This document shows, one piece after another, positions 50,559-59,555 of a stretch of 64,000 nt of DNA. Both the position numbers and the translations under genes were made by a program. This stretch comes from Azoarcus olearius (GTDB lineage Bacteria > Pseudomonadota > Gammaproteobacteria > Burkholderiales > Rhodocyclaceae), in the NCBI RefSeq assembly GCF_001682385.1, contig NZ_CP016210.1, positions 3,906,001-3,970,000 of the forward strand. Reading direction: 5' to 3'. The number at the start of each line of letters is the position of its first letter. Within the stretch, counting starts at the first letter, position 1. Under the pieces are notes generated by a model that had not been told where the DNA came from, searched no databases, and saw only the letters and a program-made list of their open reading frames with translations.

Positions 50559-51326
50559 ATGCGTAACGTCGAACTTTTCGGCGCGTTGGGCCACAGGTTC
50601 ATCCTGTTGAATGAAAGCGAGCCGGGCGAAGAAGACGGCATCCGCTCCAACCAGTACCTGATCGTGCGCGACGGCGCCGGCGTGCTGCTCGACCCGGGCG
50701 GCTTCGGCGTGATGCCGCAGGTGCTGGCCGAAATGCTGCGCTACGTGAAGCCCGACCGCATCGAGGCGATCGTGCTGTCGCACCAGGACCCGGACATCGT
50801 CGGCGGCCTGTCGACCTGGCTGGAACTCACCCCGGCCGAAATCTACGTCTCCAGCATCTGGATGCGCTTCCTGCCGCACTACGGCCTGCGCGACATGAGC
50901 CGCTTCCGCGGCGTGCCCGACGAAGGCATGGAGTGCGAACTCGCACCGGGACTCAAGCTGCGCATCCTGCCGGCGCACTTCCTGCACTCCGAGGGCCAGA
51001 TCAACGTCTACGACCCGGCCTCGCGCATCCTCTTCACCGGCGACATCGGCGCCGCGATGATGCCGATCGACCGCGACGAAGCCTTTGTTGACGACTTCGC
51101 CGCCCATCTGCCCTACATCGAGGGTTTCCACCGCCGCTACATGGGCTCCAACCGCGCGATCCGCTGCTGGCTCGACACCATCGCCGGGCTGGACATCGAC
51201 ATGATCGCGCCGCAGCACGGGCCGATCTACCGCGGCAAGGCGGTGGGCGACTTCCTCGCCTGGCTGGGCAAGCTCGAATGCGGCATCGACCTGCTCGAAG
51301 CCGGCGGGCGTTTCCGGAAGGCCTAA
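50559..51326 (+). CDS. ODP-family diiron beta-lactamase-fold oxygen-sensor-like protein
   Basis: 255 residues, metallo-beta-lactamase fold. The metal motif reads SHQDPDIVGG instead of HxHxDH, as in the ODP group that binds a diiron site and O2 and resembles the flavodiiron core without flavodoxin. Further ligands are in PAHFLHSEGQ, TGDIGAAMM and APQHGPIY. GGAG lies before ATG 50559. It ends 5 bases before a GGDEF/EAL gene, so the two probably act as an oxygen- or redox-responsive c-di-GMP switch. The 308 bases upstream (50251-50558) hold no gene; I see no certain promoter. Confidence 0.85.
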   Translation: MRNVELFGALGHRFILLNESEPGEEDGIRSNQYLIVRDGAGVLLDPGGFGVMPQVLAEMLRYVKPDRIEAIVLSHQDPDIVGGLSTWLELTPAEIYVSSIWMRFLPHYGLRDMSRFRGVPDEGMECELAPGLKLRILPAHFLHSEGQINVYDPASRILFTGDIGAAMMPIDRDEAFVDDFAAHLPYIEGFHRRYMGSNRAIRCWLDTIAGLDIDMIAPQHGPIYRGKAVGDFLAWLGKLECGIDLLEAGGRFRKA

Positions 51327-51331
51327 GCCGC

Positions 51332-53503
51332 ATGCCACCGCTCATTCCGCCGACCTCGCAGGACTCGACGCTCACGCCGCACCGCCTGCGGGTCATCGGC
51401 GAACTCGCGCGCCTGCTCGAATCGCAGACCCGCACGCGCTACTTCAGCGAGGCGCTGGTCGGCACCACGCGCGCGATGCACGCCGAAGCGATGGAGCGCC
51501 TGACCAGTGCGATCGGCGAGACCAGCAGCCCGCACTTCGTCGAAACCCTGGAACAGGCGCGCGACATCTGCGGGCGGCTGTCCGACAGCTTCGACCTGCT
51601 GCTGGCCGAGCGCAACCGCCAGTCGGCCGCCAGCCATGAAGGGCTGCGCGACCTGATCAGCGAGTTCGACGACATGTTCACGCTGTTGTCGAACACCCTG
51701 GTCGAGCGCGAACTGCTCGAACGCCAGAGCCAGGTGCTCGAGCAGATCATCCTGTCGCACGAGCGCATCGGGCAGTGGAAGGCCTTCGTCCAGGCCATCC
51801 TCAGCGACTTCCACGCGATCTTCCCGTTCGACCTCTTCTTCGTCGCCTTCGCCGAAGAGAACGGGCTGATGCTCAACGTGTATTACTTCGGCGAATGCGA
51901 CGAGGCTTACCGCCTCGCCACGCGCCAGCAGCTCGCCCGCAGCATGATCGAAAGCCTCGGCCTGCCGGCGGATTCGCCGCTGGACTACGAGGAATTCCAG
52001 GTCCAGCGCAACCAGAGCATCCGCCCGGTGCGGCCGGAGCAGATGATCACGGTGCGGGTGCCGGAGCACTCCTCGCAGCTCGCCGGCCTGCTCGGCGTCA
52101 CCTTCCTGTCGTCGCAGGAGCTGAACGCGCGCGAGGAAAGCGTCATCCGCTCCATCCTCGCGGTGATGGTGATGGTGGTCGGTTCCAGCAAGGTGCTGTC
52201 GCGCACGCTGGCCGAGCTGGAGTACTACTCCATGCACGACCCGCTCACCGGCCTGTACAACCGGCGCCACTTCAACAACATGCTGGAGTACGAAATCGGC
52301 CGCTCGGAACGCCACGAGCACGAATTCGCGCTGCTGCTGCTCGACCTCGACGACTTCAAGGACGTCAACGACTCCTACGGCCACCCCACTGGCGACAGCG
52401 TGCTGGTGCGGGTCGCCGAAATCCTGCGCGGCCACATCCGCAAGGGCGATCTGGCCACCCGCATCGGAGGCGACGAGTTCGCCATCATGCTGATGGAAAC
52501 CGGCACCGAAGGCGCGGTATCGGTGGCGGAAAAGCTGGGCGCCGCGCTGCGCGCCACCAGCTTCGAAAGCCCCAATGGCAAGCGCTTCCACATCACCACC
52601 TCGATCGGCGTGGTGGTCTATCCGCGCGACGCGCGCACCGAGCACGACCTGCTCGCCGGCGTGGACATCGCGATGTACCGCGCCAAGGAGTTGGGCAAGG
52701 ACAGCGCATGCACGCTGGCCTCGATGCCCGGCCAGCTGAAGGCCACCCGCGTCACCCGCGACTACGCCGAGAAGCTGCGCGAGGCGCTGCGCGAGAACCG
52801 CATGGTTCCGTACTTCCAGCCCATCGTCGATTGCCACACCGGCGTGCCCTTCGCCTGCGAGACGGTCGCCCGCCTGAAGGAGAAGACCGGCGAAACCATC
52901 GCCGCCGGCGCCTTCATCGACACCATCGAGAAATACGGCCTCGGCCGCGAACTCGACCGCGTCATCATCCGCCAGACGCTCGAAGCCGCGGCCGCGCGCG
53001 CCCGCACCGGCGCACCGCCGCTGCGCGTGTTCATCAACCTGTCGGCGCAGGAAATCCAGGGCCGCGGCATCCTCGGCTATGCCGAAGAGCTGTGCAACGA
53101 ACTCGGCATCCCGCCCAGCCAGGTGGTGTTCGAAATCCTCGAACGCGACGCCATCGGCGACATGACGAACATGCGCAAATTCCTCGCGAACCTGCGCAAG
53201 AAGGGCTTCGCGTTCGCACTGGACGACTTCGGCAGCGGCTACAACTCCTTCCACTACCTGCGCGAACTGCACTTCGAATTCGTCAAGATCGACGGCGCCT
53301 TCGTGCGCAGCATCGTCGAATCGCCGATCGACCGCGCGCTGGTGCGCAACCTCACCAACCTGTGCAAGGAAATCGGCATCCTCACCGTCGCCGAGTTCGT
53401 CGAATCCGAGGAAATCCTCGAGATGCTGCGCGAGATGGGCATCGACTACGTCCAGGGCTACCACATCGGCATGCCGCTGCCGCAGATGCCCGATGTCGCC
53501 TGA
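51332..53503 (+). CDS. GAF-like/GGDEF/EAL diguanylate cyclase-phosphodiesterase
   Basis: 723 residues, soluble. N-terminal helices (1-130) and a GAF-like region (HAIFPFDLFFVAFAEENGLM), then GGDEF intact (TRIGGDEFAIML) with RxxD inhibitory site (RKGD five residues upstream), then an EAL domain in which the EAL tripeptide is ETV (FACETVARLKEK). The later catalytic residues are largely kept: NLSAQE, LDDFGSGYNSF, VKIDGAF and VQGYHIGMPLP. So cyclase activity is likely and phosphodiesterase activity uncertain. It is co-transcribed with the ODP gene. Confidence 0.93.
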   Translation: MPPLIPPTSQDSTLTPHRLRVIGELARLLESQTRTRYFSEALVGTTRAMHAEAMERLTSAIGETSSPHFVETLEQARDICGRLSDSFDLLLAERNRQSAASHEGLRDLISEFDDMFTLLSNTLVERELLERQSQVLEQIILSHERIGQWKAFVQAILSDFHAIFPFDLFFVAFAEENGLMLNVYYFGECDEAYRLATRQQLARSMIESLGLPADSPLDYEEFQVQRNQSIRPVRPEQMITVRVPEHSSQLAGLLGVTFLSSQELNAREESVIRSILAVMVMVVGSSKVLSRTLAELEYYSMHDPLTGLYNRRHFNNMLEYEIGRSERHEHEFALLLLDLDDFKDVNDSYGHPTGDSVLVRVAEILRGHIRKGDLATRIGGDEFAIMLMETGTEGAVSVAEKLGAALRATSFESPNGKRFHITTSIGVVVYPRDARTEHDLLAGVDIAMYRAKELGKDSACTLASMPGQLKATRVTRDYAEKLREALRENRMVPYFQPIVDCHTGVPFACETVARLKEKTGETIAAGAFIDTIEKYGLGRELDRVIIRQTLEAAAARARTGAPPLRVFINLSAQEIQGRGILGYAEELCNELGIPPSQVVFEILERDAIGDMTNMRKFLANLRKKGFAFALDDFGSGYNSFHYLRELHFEFVKIDGAFVRSIVESPIDRALVRNLTNLCKEIGILTVAEFVESEEILEMLREMGIDYVQGYHIGMPLPQMPDVA

Positions 53504-53540
53504 ATGATGCGCGATGGCTGCCGGTTGACGTAACGGCAGC

Positions 53541-53570
53541 TTGCACGCCGCCGCGGCGCTCGACTATCCT
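53541..53570 (+). promoter_or_regulatory. sigma-70 promoter of riboswitch-cob operon
   Basis: TTGCAC (53541-53546), 18 bases, TATCCT (53565-53570), with transcription expected about 53578, just before the cobalamin riboswitch. A TTGACG at 53525 is too far from the -10 to be its partner. Confidence 0.5.
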
Positions 53571-53585
53571 CGCGCTGCATTCGAT

Positions 53586-53785
53586 CCGGGTGCCCTGGAA
53601 TGCAACCGCATGACAGGGTGAAACGGGAAGTCCGGTGACGTCGGAAGTTCAGCTTCCGACCAGTCCGGCGCAGCCCCCGCTGCTGTAAGCCTGACGACTC
53701 CGCCACACGCCACTGAGCCTCGCGCTCGGGAAGGCCGGCGGACGAGGAAGAAGGCGAGCCAGAAGACCGGCCCGATCGAACGAGA
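53586..53785 (+). promoter_or_regulatory. adenosylcobalamin riboswitch
   Basis: Carries the conserved pieces in order: GGTGCCC, GGGTGAAACGGGAAGTCCGG, the B12-box core CCAGTCCGGCGCAGCCCCCG with CTGCTGTAAGC, GACGAGGAAGAAGGCGAGCC and AGAAGACCGGCC. Past it, GATCGAAC (53774-53781) pairs with GTTCGATC (53807-53814) in a likely expression platform. It should lower expression of the CbiM-like gene and cob operon when cobalamin is abundant. It fills the 484-base gap 53504-53987. Confidence 0.92.
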
Positions 53786-53987
53786 GGTGTGAATCCCGGG
53801 GTGAGGGTTCGATCCGACTGGTTCAACGGCAGCCGTCCTTTTCCGCTTTCAGCACCACGCGGCCGCTCGTCCAGCCGAATCCGTTTTGCATGACCGCGTT
53901 CGCTTTTCATGGCCGCACAGCCATGTTCCGCGCCTGCGCCTGCACGCTCCGCTTCACGCCATGGTCTGGCACTCGAGGGGAGTCATC

Positions 53988-54614
53988 ATGCATATCGAAC
54001 CCGGTCTGGTTTCCGCCGCCAAGGTCGCCGTCGCCAACGTCGCCGCCGTCGCGCTGGTCGGCGCACACGCGCTGCAATTCGTCCGTCAGCCGCAACTCGT
54101 CGTCCGCAGCCTGCTCGCGGCGCTGTTCTTCTCGCTCTTCATGCAGAGCTTCCACCTGCCCGCCGGGCCGTCGGAGCTGCACTTCATCGGCGCGATGCCG
54201 ATCTACCTCATCCTCGGCTTCGTCCCCACGCTGGTCGGCTTCGCCGCCGGCCTGCTGGCGCAGGGCATCCTGTTCGAGCCCACCGACCTGGTGAACCTCG
54301 GCGTGAACACCCTGTCGCTGGCGCTGCCGCTGCTGGTGCTGCATCACACCGCCGGCAGGCGCGTCGATGGACTCAGTGTGCGCAACATCCTCAAGCTCGA
54401 CGCCATCTACTACGCCGGCGTCGCGCTGATGGTCGGCTTCTGGCTCAGCCTGGGCGACACCGCCACGCCGTTCGCGGCCTGGGCCGGCTTCGCCGCCCAC
54501 TACCTGCCGGTAGTGCTGATCGAGCCGCTGGTGACGATCGCGCTGGTCGGCCTGCTGCGCCCGCACGCCGCGCACCCGGCGCTGCGTCTGTGCACCACGC
54601 TGCGCACTGCCTGA
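53988..54614 (+). CDS. cbiM: CbiM-like cobalt ECF transporter substrate-binding membrane protein
   Basis: 208 residues, about six membrane helices. MHIEPGLVSAAKVAVANVAA gives the N-terminal metal-binding His typical of CbiM/NikM, followed by MQSFHLPAGPSELHFIGAMP with further His. It brings Co2+ into the cell. Its usual partners CbiN, CbiQ and CbiO are not in the window, so it is a solo component or uses energising proteins elsewhere. GGGGAG precedes ATG 53988. It is controlled by the riboswitch and followed 5 bases later by cobM. Confidence 0.88.
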   Translation: MHIEPGLVSAAKVAVANVAAVALVGAHALQFVRQPQLVVRSLLAALFFSLFMQSFHLPAGPSELHFIGAMPIYLILGFVPTLVGFAAGLLAQGILFEPTDLVNLGVNTLSLALPLLVLHHTAGRRVDGLSVRNILKLDAIYYAGVALMVGFWLSLGDTATPFAAWAGFAAHYLPVVLIEPLVTIALVGLLRPHAAHPALRLCTTLRTA

Positions 54615-54619
54615 GCGCC

Positions 54620-55435
54620 ATGCCCGGCACCATCTGGTTCGTCGGCGCCGGCCCCGGCGACCCCGACCTGATCACCGTCAAGGGGCGTCGCCTGCTCGAG
54701 CAGGCCGGCGCCATCCTGTTCGCCGGCTCACTGGTGGACCAGGCGGCGACGCAGTACGCGCCGCCCGGCTGCGCCATCCGCGATTCCAAGGACATGACGC
54801 TGGAAGAGATGACGGCCTGGCTGGTCGAGGCTGCAGGCCGCCATCCGACGGTGGTCCGCCTGCAGACCGGCGACCCCGGCCTGTATGGCGCGCTGGTCGA
54901 GATGACGCGCCCGCTCGACGCCGCCGGCATTGCCTGGAAGGTGGTGCCGGGCGTGTCGTCGGCGATGGCCTCGGCCGCCGCCGCCGGCGAAACGCTGACC
55001 CTGCCGGAAGTGACGCAGACGGTGATCCTCACCCGCGTCGCCGGCCGCACGCCGATGCCGCCGGGCGAGGAGCTCGAAGCCCTCGCCGCCCACCGCACGA
55101 CGCTCTGCCTGTTCCTGTCGATCACCCTGCTGCACGAAGTCCTGCGCGCGCTGCGCGCCGCCGGCTGGCCCGAGGACGCGCCCATCGTGGTGGTGCAGAA
55201 GGCGAGCTGGCCGGGCGAGGAAAAGGTGGTGCGCGGCACGCTCGCCGACATCAAGAAACGCTGCCAGGCGGAGAAGATCGCCAGCCAGGCCATGATCATC
55301 GCCAGCCCGGCGCTCGGCGCCCGCGACTGGCCCGGGATCGCCCGCTCCAAGCTCTACGACCCCGCCTTCACCCACCGCTTCCGCCGCGCCGTCGCGCCTG
55401 CGGACGCGGCCCCCGCCAGCGAGGCACCGCAATGA
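54620..55435 (+). CDS. cobM: precorrin-4/cobalt-precorrin-4 C11-methyltransferase CobM/CbiF
   Basis: 271 residues. Family motifs WFVGAGPGDPDLITVKGRRL, LVEAAGRHPTVVRLQTGDPG, YGALVEMTRPLDAAGI and LFLSITLLHEVLRALR. It uses SAM to methylate C-11 of the corrin ring. A Pro/Ala-rich tail follows residue about 250. ATG at 54620; its stop overlaps the cbiX start (ATGA). Confidence 0.95.
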   Translation: MPGTIWFVGAGPGDPDLITVKGRRLLEQAGAILFAGSLVDQAATQYAPPGCAIRDSKDMTLEEMTAWLVEAAGRHPTVVRLQTGDPGLYGALVEMTRPLDAAGIAWKVVPGVSSAMASAAAAGETLTLPEVTQTVILTRVAGRTPMPPGEELEALAAHRTTLCLFLSITLLHEVLRALRAAGWPEDAPIVVVQKASWPGEEKVVRGTLADIKKRCQAEKIASQAMIIASPALGARDWPGIARSKLYDPAFTHRFRRAVAPADAAPASEAPQ

Positions 55436-56361
55436 ACGACACCACCCTGCTGCTGATCGGCCACGGTTCGCGCAACCGCGAAGGCAACAAGGAGATCCTG
55501 CACTTCGCCGCCCAGTGGCGCGAACGCCACCCCGCCTGGCGCATCGAGGTCTGCTTCATCGAGCACGCCGAGGTGCTGCTCGACGAAGGCCTGGACCGCG
55601 CTGCCCGCGCCGCCCGCAACGTGGTCGCCATCCCCTTCATCCTCAACGCCGCCGGCCACGTCAAGATGGAGCTGCCGGCCGCGATCGAGCGCGCCCGCGC
55701 CCGCCACCCCGGCGTCGGCTTCTCCTGCGTGCGCCACCTCGGCATGGGGCGCGAGATCTTCGCGGTGCTGCAGGGCCAGCTCGAACGCCTGATGAAATCG
55801 CTGGCGATGCCCGATCCGCAGACCACCGGCGTGATCCTGCTCGGCCGCGGCTCGTCGGACGCCGGCGCCAACGGCGAACTCGCCAAGATGGCGCGCTGGA
55901 TCTTCGAAGAGGGCGACCACGAACTGGTCGACCTCGCCTTCACCAGCATCACCTGGCCGCGGCTGGAAACCGTGGTGCAGCGCCAGGTGAAGCTGGGCAT
56001 GGCGCAGATCTGCATCGTGCCGGTGTACCTCTTCACCGGCGTGCTGATCGAGCGCATCCAGGCCCAGGTGGAGCGCCTGCAGCGCCAGTACCCGCAGATC
56101 GCCTTCGCGCTCGGCAGCCACTTCGGCTTCGACAAGGGTGTCTTCGACCTGCTCGACGCCCGCGTCAGCGGCATCGACTGCGCCGAAGGCCCGCTGCTGG
56201 AGTGCGACGGCTGCAAGTACCGGCTCGCCGCCGAGGCCGAACACCTGCACGACCACAGCCACACCCATGTGCATGACGACCATGGCGATCACGGTCACGC
56301 CCACCAAGGCCATGACCACGGTCACGACGGCCATCACCACCGCGATCACGCCCACGCCTGA
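55432..56361 (+). CDS. cbiX: sirohydrochlorin cobaltochelatase CbiX, long His-tailed form
   Basis: 309 residues, two CbiX domains (first with LIGHGSRNREGNK, second around VILLGRGSSDAGANGELAKM). LLECDGCKYR may hold an iron-sulfur or metal site. About 18 of the last 40 residues are His (HDHSHTHVHDDHGDH region), a probable cobalt store or delivery tail. Inserting Co2+ before the ring methylations marks the early-cobalt pathway. Four-base overlap with cobM. Confidence 0.95.
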   Translation: MNDTTLLLIGHGSRNREGNKEILHFAAQWRERHPAWRIEVCFIEHAEVLLDEGLDRAARAARNVVAIPFILNAAGHVKMELPAAIERARARHPGVGFSCVRHLGMGREIFAVLQGQLERLMKSLAMPDPQTTGVILLGRGSSDAGANGELAKMARWIFEEGDHELVDLAFTSITWPRLETVVQRQVKLGMAQICIVPVYLFTGVLIERIQAQVERLQRQYPQIAFALGSHFGFDKGVFDLLDARVSGIDCAEGPLLECDGCKYRLAAEAEHLHDHSHTHVHDDHGDHGHAHQGHDHGHDGHHHRDHAHA

Positions 56362-56364
56362 AGC

Positions 56365-57042
56365 ATGAGCACCGCCAACACCGTCACCGAACAGCTCACC
56401 GCCGCCGGCCGCGCCATCGAGCACGACTCCTTCGCCATCATCGATGCCGAGGTCGGCGCCCATGCCTACAGCGCGGAGCAGTGGCCGATCGTCCGCCGCA
56501 TGATCCACGCCAATGCCGACTTCGAGTTCAACGGCCTCACCGACTTCCACCCCGCGGCGGTCGAAGCCGGGCTCGCCGCCATCCTCGGCGGCGGCTCGCG
56601 GGTGGTGGCCGATGTCGAGATGATCTGCGTCGGCCTGTCGGCCTCGCGCCTGGCGCACTTCGGCATCAGCACCCACCAATTCATTTCCGATACCGACGTC
56701 ATCGCCCGCGCGAAGGCGGAGGAGACCACGCGCGCGGTGCAGGCGATGCGCAAGGCGCACCGGCTGGGACTGATCAACGGCGCCCTCGTCGGCATCGGCA
56801 ACGCCCCCACCGCGCTGATCGAGCTGGTACGGCTGATCCGCGAGGAAGGCGCGCGCCCGGCGCTGGTGGTCGGCATGCCGGTGGGCTTCGTCTCGGCGGC
56901 GGAATCCAAGGACCTGATGGCCGGACTCGACGACGTGCCGTGGATCGTGATCCGCGGCCGCAAGGGCGGCTCGACGCTGGTGGTCGCGGCGATCCACGCT
57001 TTGCTCGGGCTGGCCGAAGCACGCCAGCGCGCGGGGCGCTGA
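56365..57042 (+). CDS. cobH: precorrin-8X methylmutase CobH/CbiC
   Basis: 225 residues. The substrate-binding His lies in VRRMIHANADFEFNGLTDFH; ILGGGSRVVADVEMICVGLS and IVIRGRKGGSTLVVAAIHAL are family motifs. It moves the methyl group from C-11 to C-12 to give (cobalt-)hydrogenobyrinate. It starts 3 bases after cbiX and is followed 4 bases later by cbiD. Confidence 0.95.
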   Translation: MSTANTVTEQLTAAGRAIEHDSFAIIDAEVGAHAYSAEQWPIVRRMIHANADFEFNGLTDFHPAAVEAGLAAILGGGSRVVADVEMICVGLSASRLAHFGISTHQFISDTDVIARAKAEETTRAVQAMRKAHRLGLINGALVGIGNAPTALIELVRLIREEGARPALVVGMPVGFVSAAESKDLMAGLDDVPWIVIRGRKGGSTLVVAAIHALLGLAEARQRAGR

Positions 57043-57046
57043 GCCG

Positions 57047-58255
57047 ATGAGCACTGGCCACGCGCTTTCGCCGGCGTCCCAGGAGAAGATCCGCAAGGGC
57101 GACCCCAAGCGCGACCGCGGCAACCGCAGCGGCTTTTCCACCGGCGCCAACTCCGCCGCCGCCGCCGCCGCGGCCACGCTCGGCCTGGTGCGCGGCGCGG
57201 TGCCGGACACGGTGGAGTGCGTACTGCCCAACACCCAGATCGTGCGCTTCGCCATCGCCGACGGCTGTGTGGACGGCGACCGCGCCCACGCGGTCAGCAT
57301 CAAGGACGCCGGCGACGACCCGGACGCCACCCACGGCGCCCACCTCACCGCCGACGTGCGCCGCATCCCCGGCGGCGGCGGTGCCATCGTCCTCAAGGGC
57401 GGGCCGGGCGTCGGCGTGGTCACCAAACCGGGGCTGGGGCTGGAGGTCGGCGGTCCGGCGATCAACCCGGTGCCACGCAGCAACATCGCCGCCAACGTCG
57501 CCGCCGCCGGCAAAGCCATCCTCGCCGCCGGCGACAGCCTGGAAGTGACGATCTCGGTGCCGGGCGGCGAGGAGATGGCGAAGAAGACGCTCAACGCGCG
57601 CCTCGGCATCCTCGGCGGCATCTCCATCCTCGGCACCACCGGCATCGTGCGGCCTTACTCCACCGCGGCCTTCCGCGCCAGCGTGATCCAGGCCGTCGAC
57701 GTCGCCGCCAACCAGGGCCAGACCAGCGTGGTGTTCACCACCGGCGGGCGCACCGAGAAGTGCGCGATGCGCGAATTCCCCGAACTGGACGAAGCCTGCT
57801 TCGTGCAGATGGGCGACTTCGTCAAGGCCGCCTTCACCACCGCACTGAAGCAACGCATGCGGCACATCATCGTCGGCGCCATGGTCGGCAAGCTCACCAA
57901 GATCGCCCAGGGCCTGTCGGTGACCCACGCCTGGCGCGAAGAGGTGGACCGCGAGCTGATCGCCGGCGCCGCGATCGAGATCGGCGCGCCGCCCTCGCTG
58001 GTGGAAGAAATCCGCGCCGCCGAAACCGCCCGCTTCGCGGCCGAAAGACTCGACGAACTCGGGCTCGCGGTCGCCTTCCACCGCGCCCTGGCCGAGCGCG
58101 CCATCACCAGCCTGCGCCAGCGCTACCCGGGCCCCCACCGGCTGTCGGTGATGGCCTGCAATTTCGAAGGCAAGCCCGTCGTCACGGTGCATGACGACGC
58201 ACCGGCCGGCACGGACTACGCCCCGCTCCCCGATACAGACCCCGATGCAGACTGA
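57047..58255 (+). CDS. cbiD: cobalt-precorrin-5B C1-methyltransferase CbiD
   Basis: 402 residues. Diagnostic RSGFSTGANSAAAAAAATLG near the start, VVTKPGLGLEVGGPAINPVP, SVPGGEEMAKKTLNARLGIL and GGISILGTTGIVRPYSTAAF. CbiD belongs to the oxygen-independent route; the aerobic route uses CobF instead. Its end overlaps the cobL start by 11 bases. Confidence 0.96.
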   Translation: MSTGHALSPASQEKIRKGDPKRDRGNRSGFSTGANSAAAAAAATLGLVRGAVPDTVECVLPNTQIVRFAIADGCVDGDRAHAVSIKDAGDDPDATHGAHLTADVRRIPGGGGAIVLKGGPGVGVVTKPGLGLEVGGPAINPVPRSNIAANVAAAGKAILAAGDSLEVTISVPGGEEMAKKTLNARLGILGGISILGTTGIVRPYSTAAFRASVIQAVDVAANQGQTSVVFTTGGRTEKCAMREFPELDEACFVQMGDFVKAAFTTALKQRMRHIIVGAMVGKLTKIAQGLSVTHAWREEVDRELIAGAAIEIGAPPSLVEEIRAAETARFAAERLDELGLAVAFHRALAERAITSLRQRYPGPHRLSVMACNFEGKPVVTVHDDAPAGTDYAPLPDTDPDAD

Positions 58256-59555
58256 AATTCTCCACATCGTCGGCATCCTCGACGACGGCTGGACCGGCCT
58301 CACCGACGCCGCCCGCCAACGCCTTGCCGGCTGCGGCCTGGTGATCGGCGCCGCGCGCACGCTGGCGCGGGTCGCGCCCTTCCTGCCCGAAACCACCGTG
58401 CTGCGCGACATGGACGGCGCGCTATCGAAGGTGCCCGGCTGGGTGCGCGACGCCCAGGCGGACGGCCTCGCCGTCGCGGTGCTCGCCACCGGCGACCCGC
58501 TCTGCCACGGCATCGCCGGCTTCCTGATCGGCAAGCTTGGCGCGGCGAACGTCGCAGTACATCCGGCGCCATCGACGATGCAGCTCGCCTGCGCGCGGCT
58601 GAAAAAGCCGTGGCAGGACATCGCGATTGCCTCCTGCCACAGCGCCGACGCCGGCGAGTGGACGCCCGGCGCCCCGCCCGATCACGGCCTCTACAAGCTG
58701 GTGCGCGCGGTGGCGGAACACCCCCGCGTCGCCGCCTTCACCGGCCCCGACAACAGCCCCGACCGCATCGCCCGCGCGCTGCTCGCCGCCGGTTACGGCG
58801 AGGACGTGCGCCTCTCGGTCGCCGCCCGCCTGTGCCTGGCCGACGAGGCGGTGTTCGGCGATCTCCCGCTCGCGGACGCGGCGGCGATGCGCTTTCCCGA
58901 TCCCAATATCCTCGTCATTGAACGCACGCCGGCCGAGCGCCGCGCGCTGTTCGGTTTCGACGACAGGGACTACGTCCAGCGTCAGCCGGAGAAGGGCCTG
59001 ATCACCAAGCTGGAAGCGCGCGCGGTGTCGCTCGCCAAGCTCGGGCTTGCCGCCGACAGCATCGTCTGGGACATCGGCGCCGGCTCCGGCTCGGTCGGGC
59101 TGGAAGCCAGCCGCATCGCCCGCCACGGCCACGTGTGGGCGATCGAGAAGAACGCCGCCGATGCCGCCAACGCGCTCGAAAACGCCCGCCGCCTGCGCGC
59201 CAGCAACTACACCCTAATTCAGGCCAAGGCACCGGACGGGCTAGACGCCTGGCCCGACCCGGATGCCATCTTCATCGGCGGCTCCGGCGGCGAGCTGGCC
59301 GAACTCATCCTGCTGGCGCTGGCGCGGCTGCGCCCGGGCGGGCGGCTGGTGATGAACTTCGTCACCCTCGAAAACCTGACCACCGCAACCACGGTGCTGG
59401 CAGTGGCGGGCGCCGCCTGGGACGTGACCATGCTGTCGGCCGCGCGCAGCCAGCCCATCCTCGACATGCACCGCCTCGCCGCGCAGAACCCGGTGTGGAT
59501 CGTCTGCGCGCGCAAGGCTGCACTCCAAGCGGAAATCCCTCGCGATGAAAATTGA
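58245..59555 (+). CDS. cobL: precorrin-6Y C5,15-methyltransferase/decarboxylase CobL (CbiE-CbiT fusion)
   Basis: 436 residues: N-terminal CbiE domain (HIVGILDDGWTGLTDAARQR, VLATGDPLCHGIAGFLIGKL) to about 210, and C-terminal CbiT methyltransferase domain (IVWDIGAGSGSVGLEASRIA, VWAIEKNAADAANALENARR, IFIGGSGGELAELI). It methylates C-5 and C-15 and removes the C-12 acetate carboxyl. ATG 58245 lies inside cbiD; its stop overlaps cobI by 11 bases. Confidence 0.95.
   Translation: MQTEILHIVGILDDGWTGLTDAARQRLAGCGLVIGAARTLARVAPFLPETTVLRDMDGALSKVPGWVRDAQADGLAVAVLATGDPLCHGIAGFLIGKLGAANVAVHPAPSTMQLACARLKKPWQDIAIASCHSADAGEWTPGAPPDHGLYKLVRAVAEHPRVAAFTGPDNSPDRIARALLAAGYGEDVRLSVAARLCLADEAVFGDLPLADAAAMRFPDPNILVIERTPAERRALFGFDDRDYVQRQPEKGLITKLEARAVSLAKLGLAADSIVWDIGAGSGSVGLEASRIARHGHVWAIEKNAADAANALENARRLRASNYTLIQAKAPDGLDAWPDPDAIFIGGSGGELAELILLALARLRPGGRLVMNFVTLENLTTATTVLAVAGAAWDVTMLSAARSQPILDMHRLAAQNPVWIVCARKAALQAEIPRDEN

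Noticed and set aside
53525-53530. TTGACG as the -35 of the riboswitch promoter
   Set aside because: The spacing to TATCCT is 34 bases; TTGCAC at 53541 with an 18-base spacer fits better.
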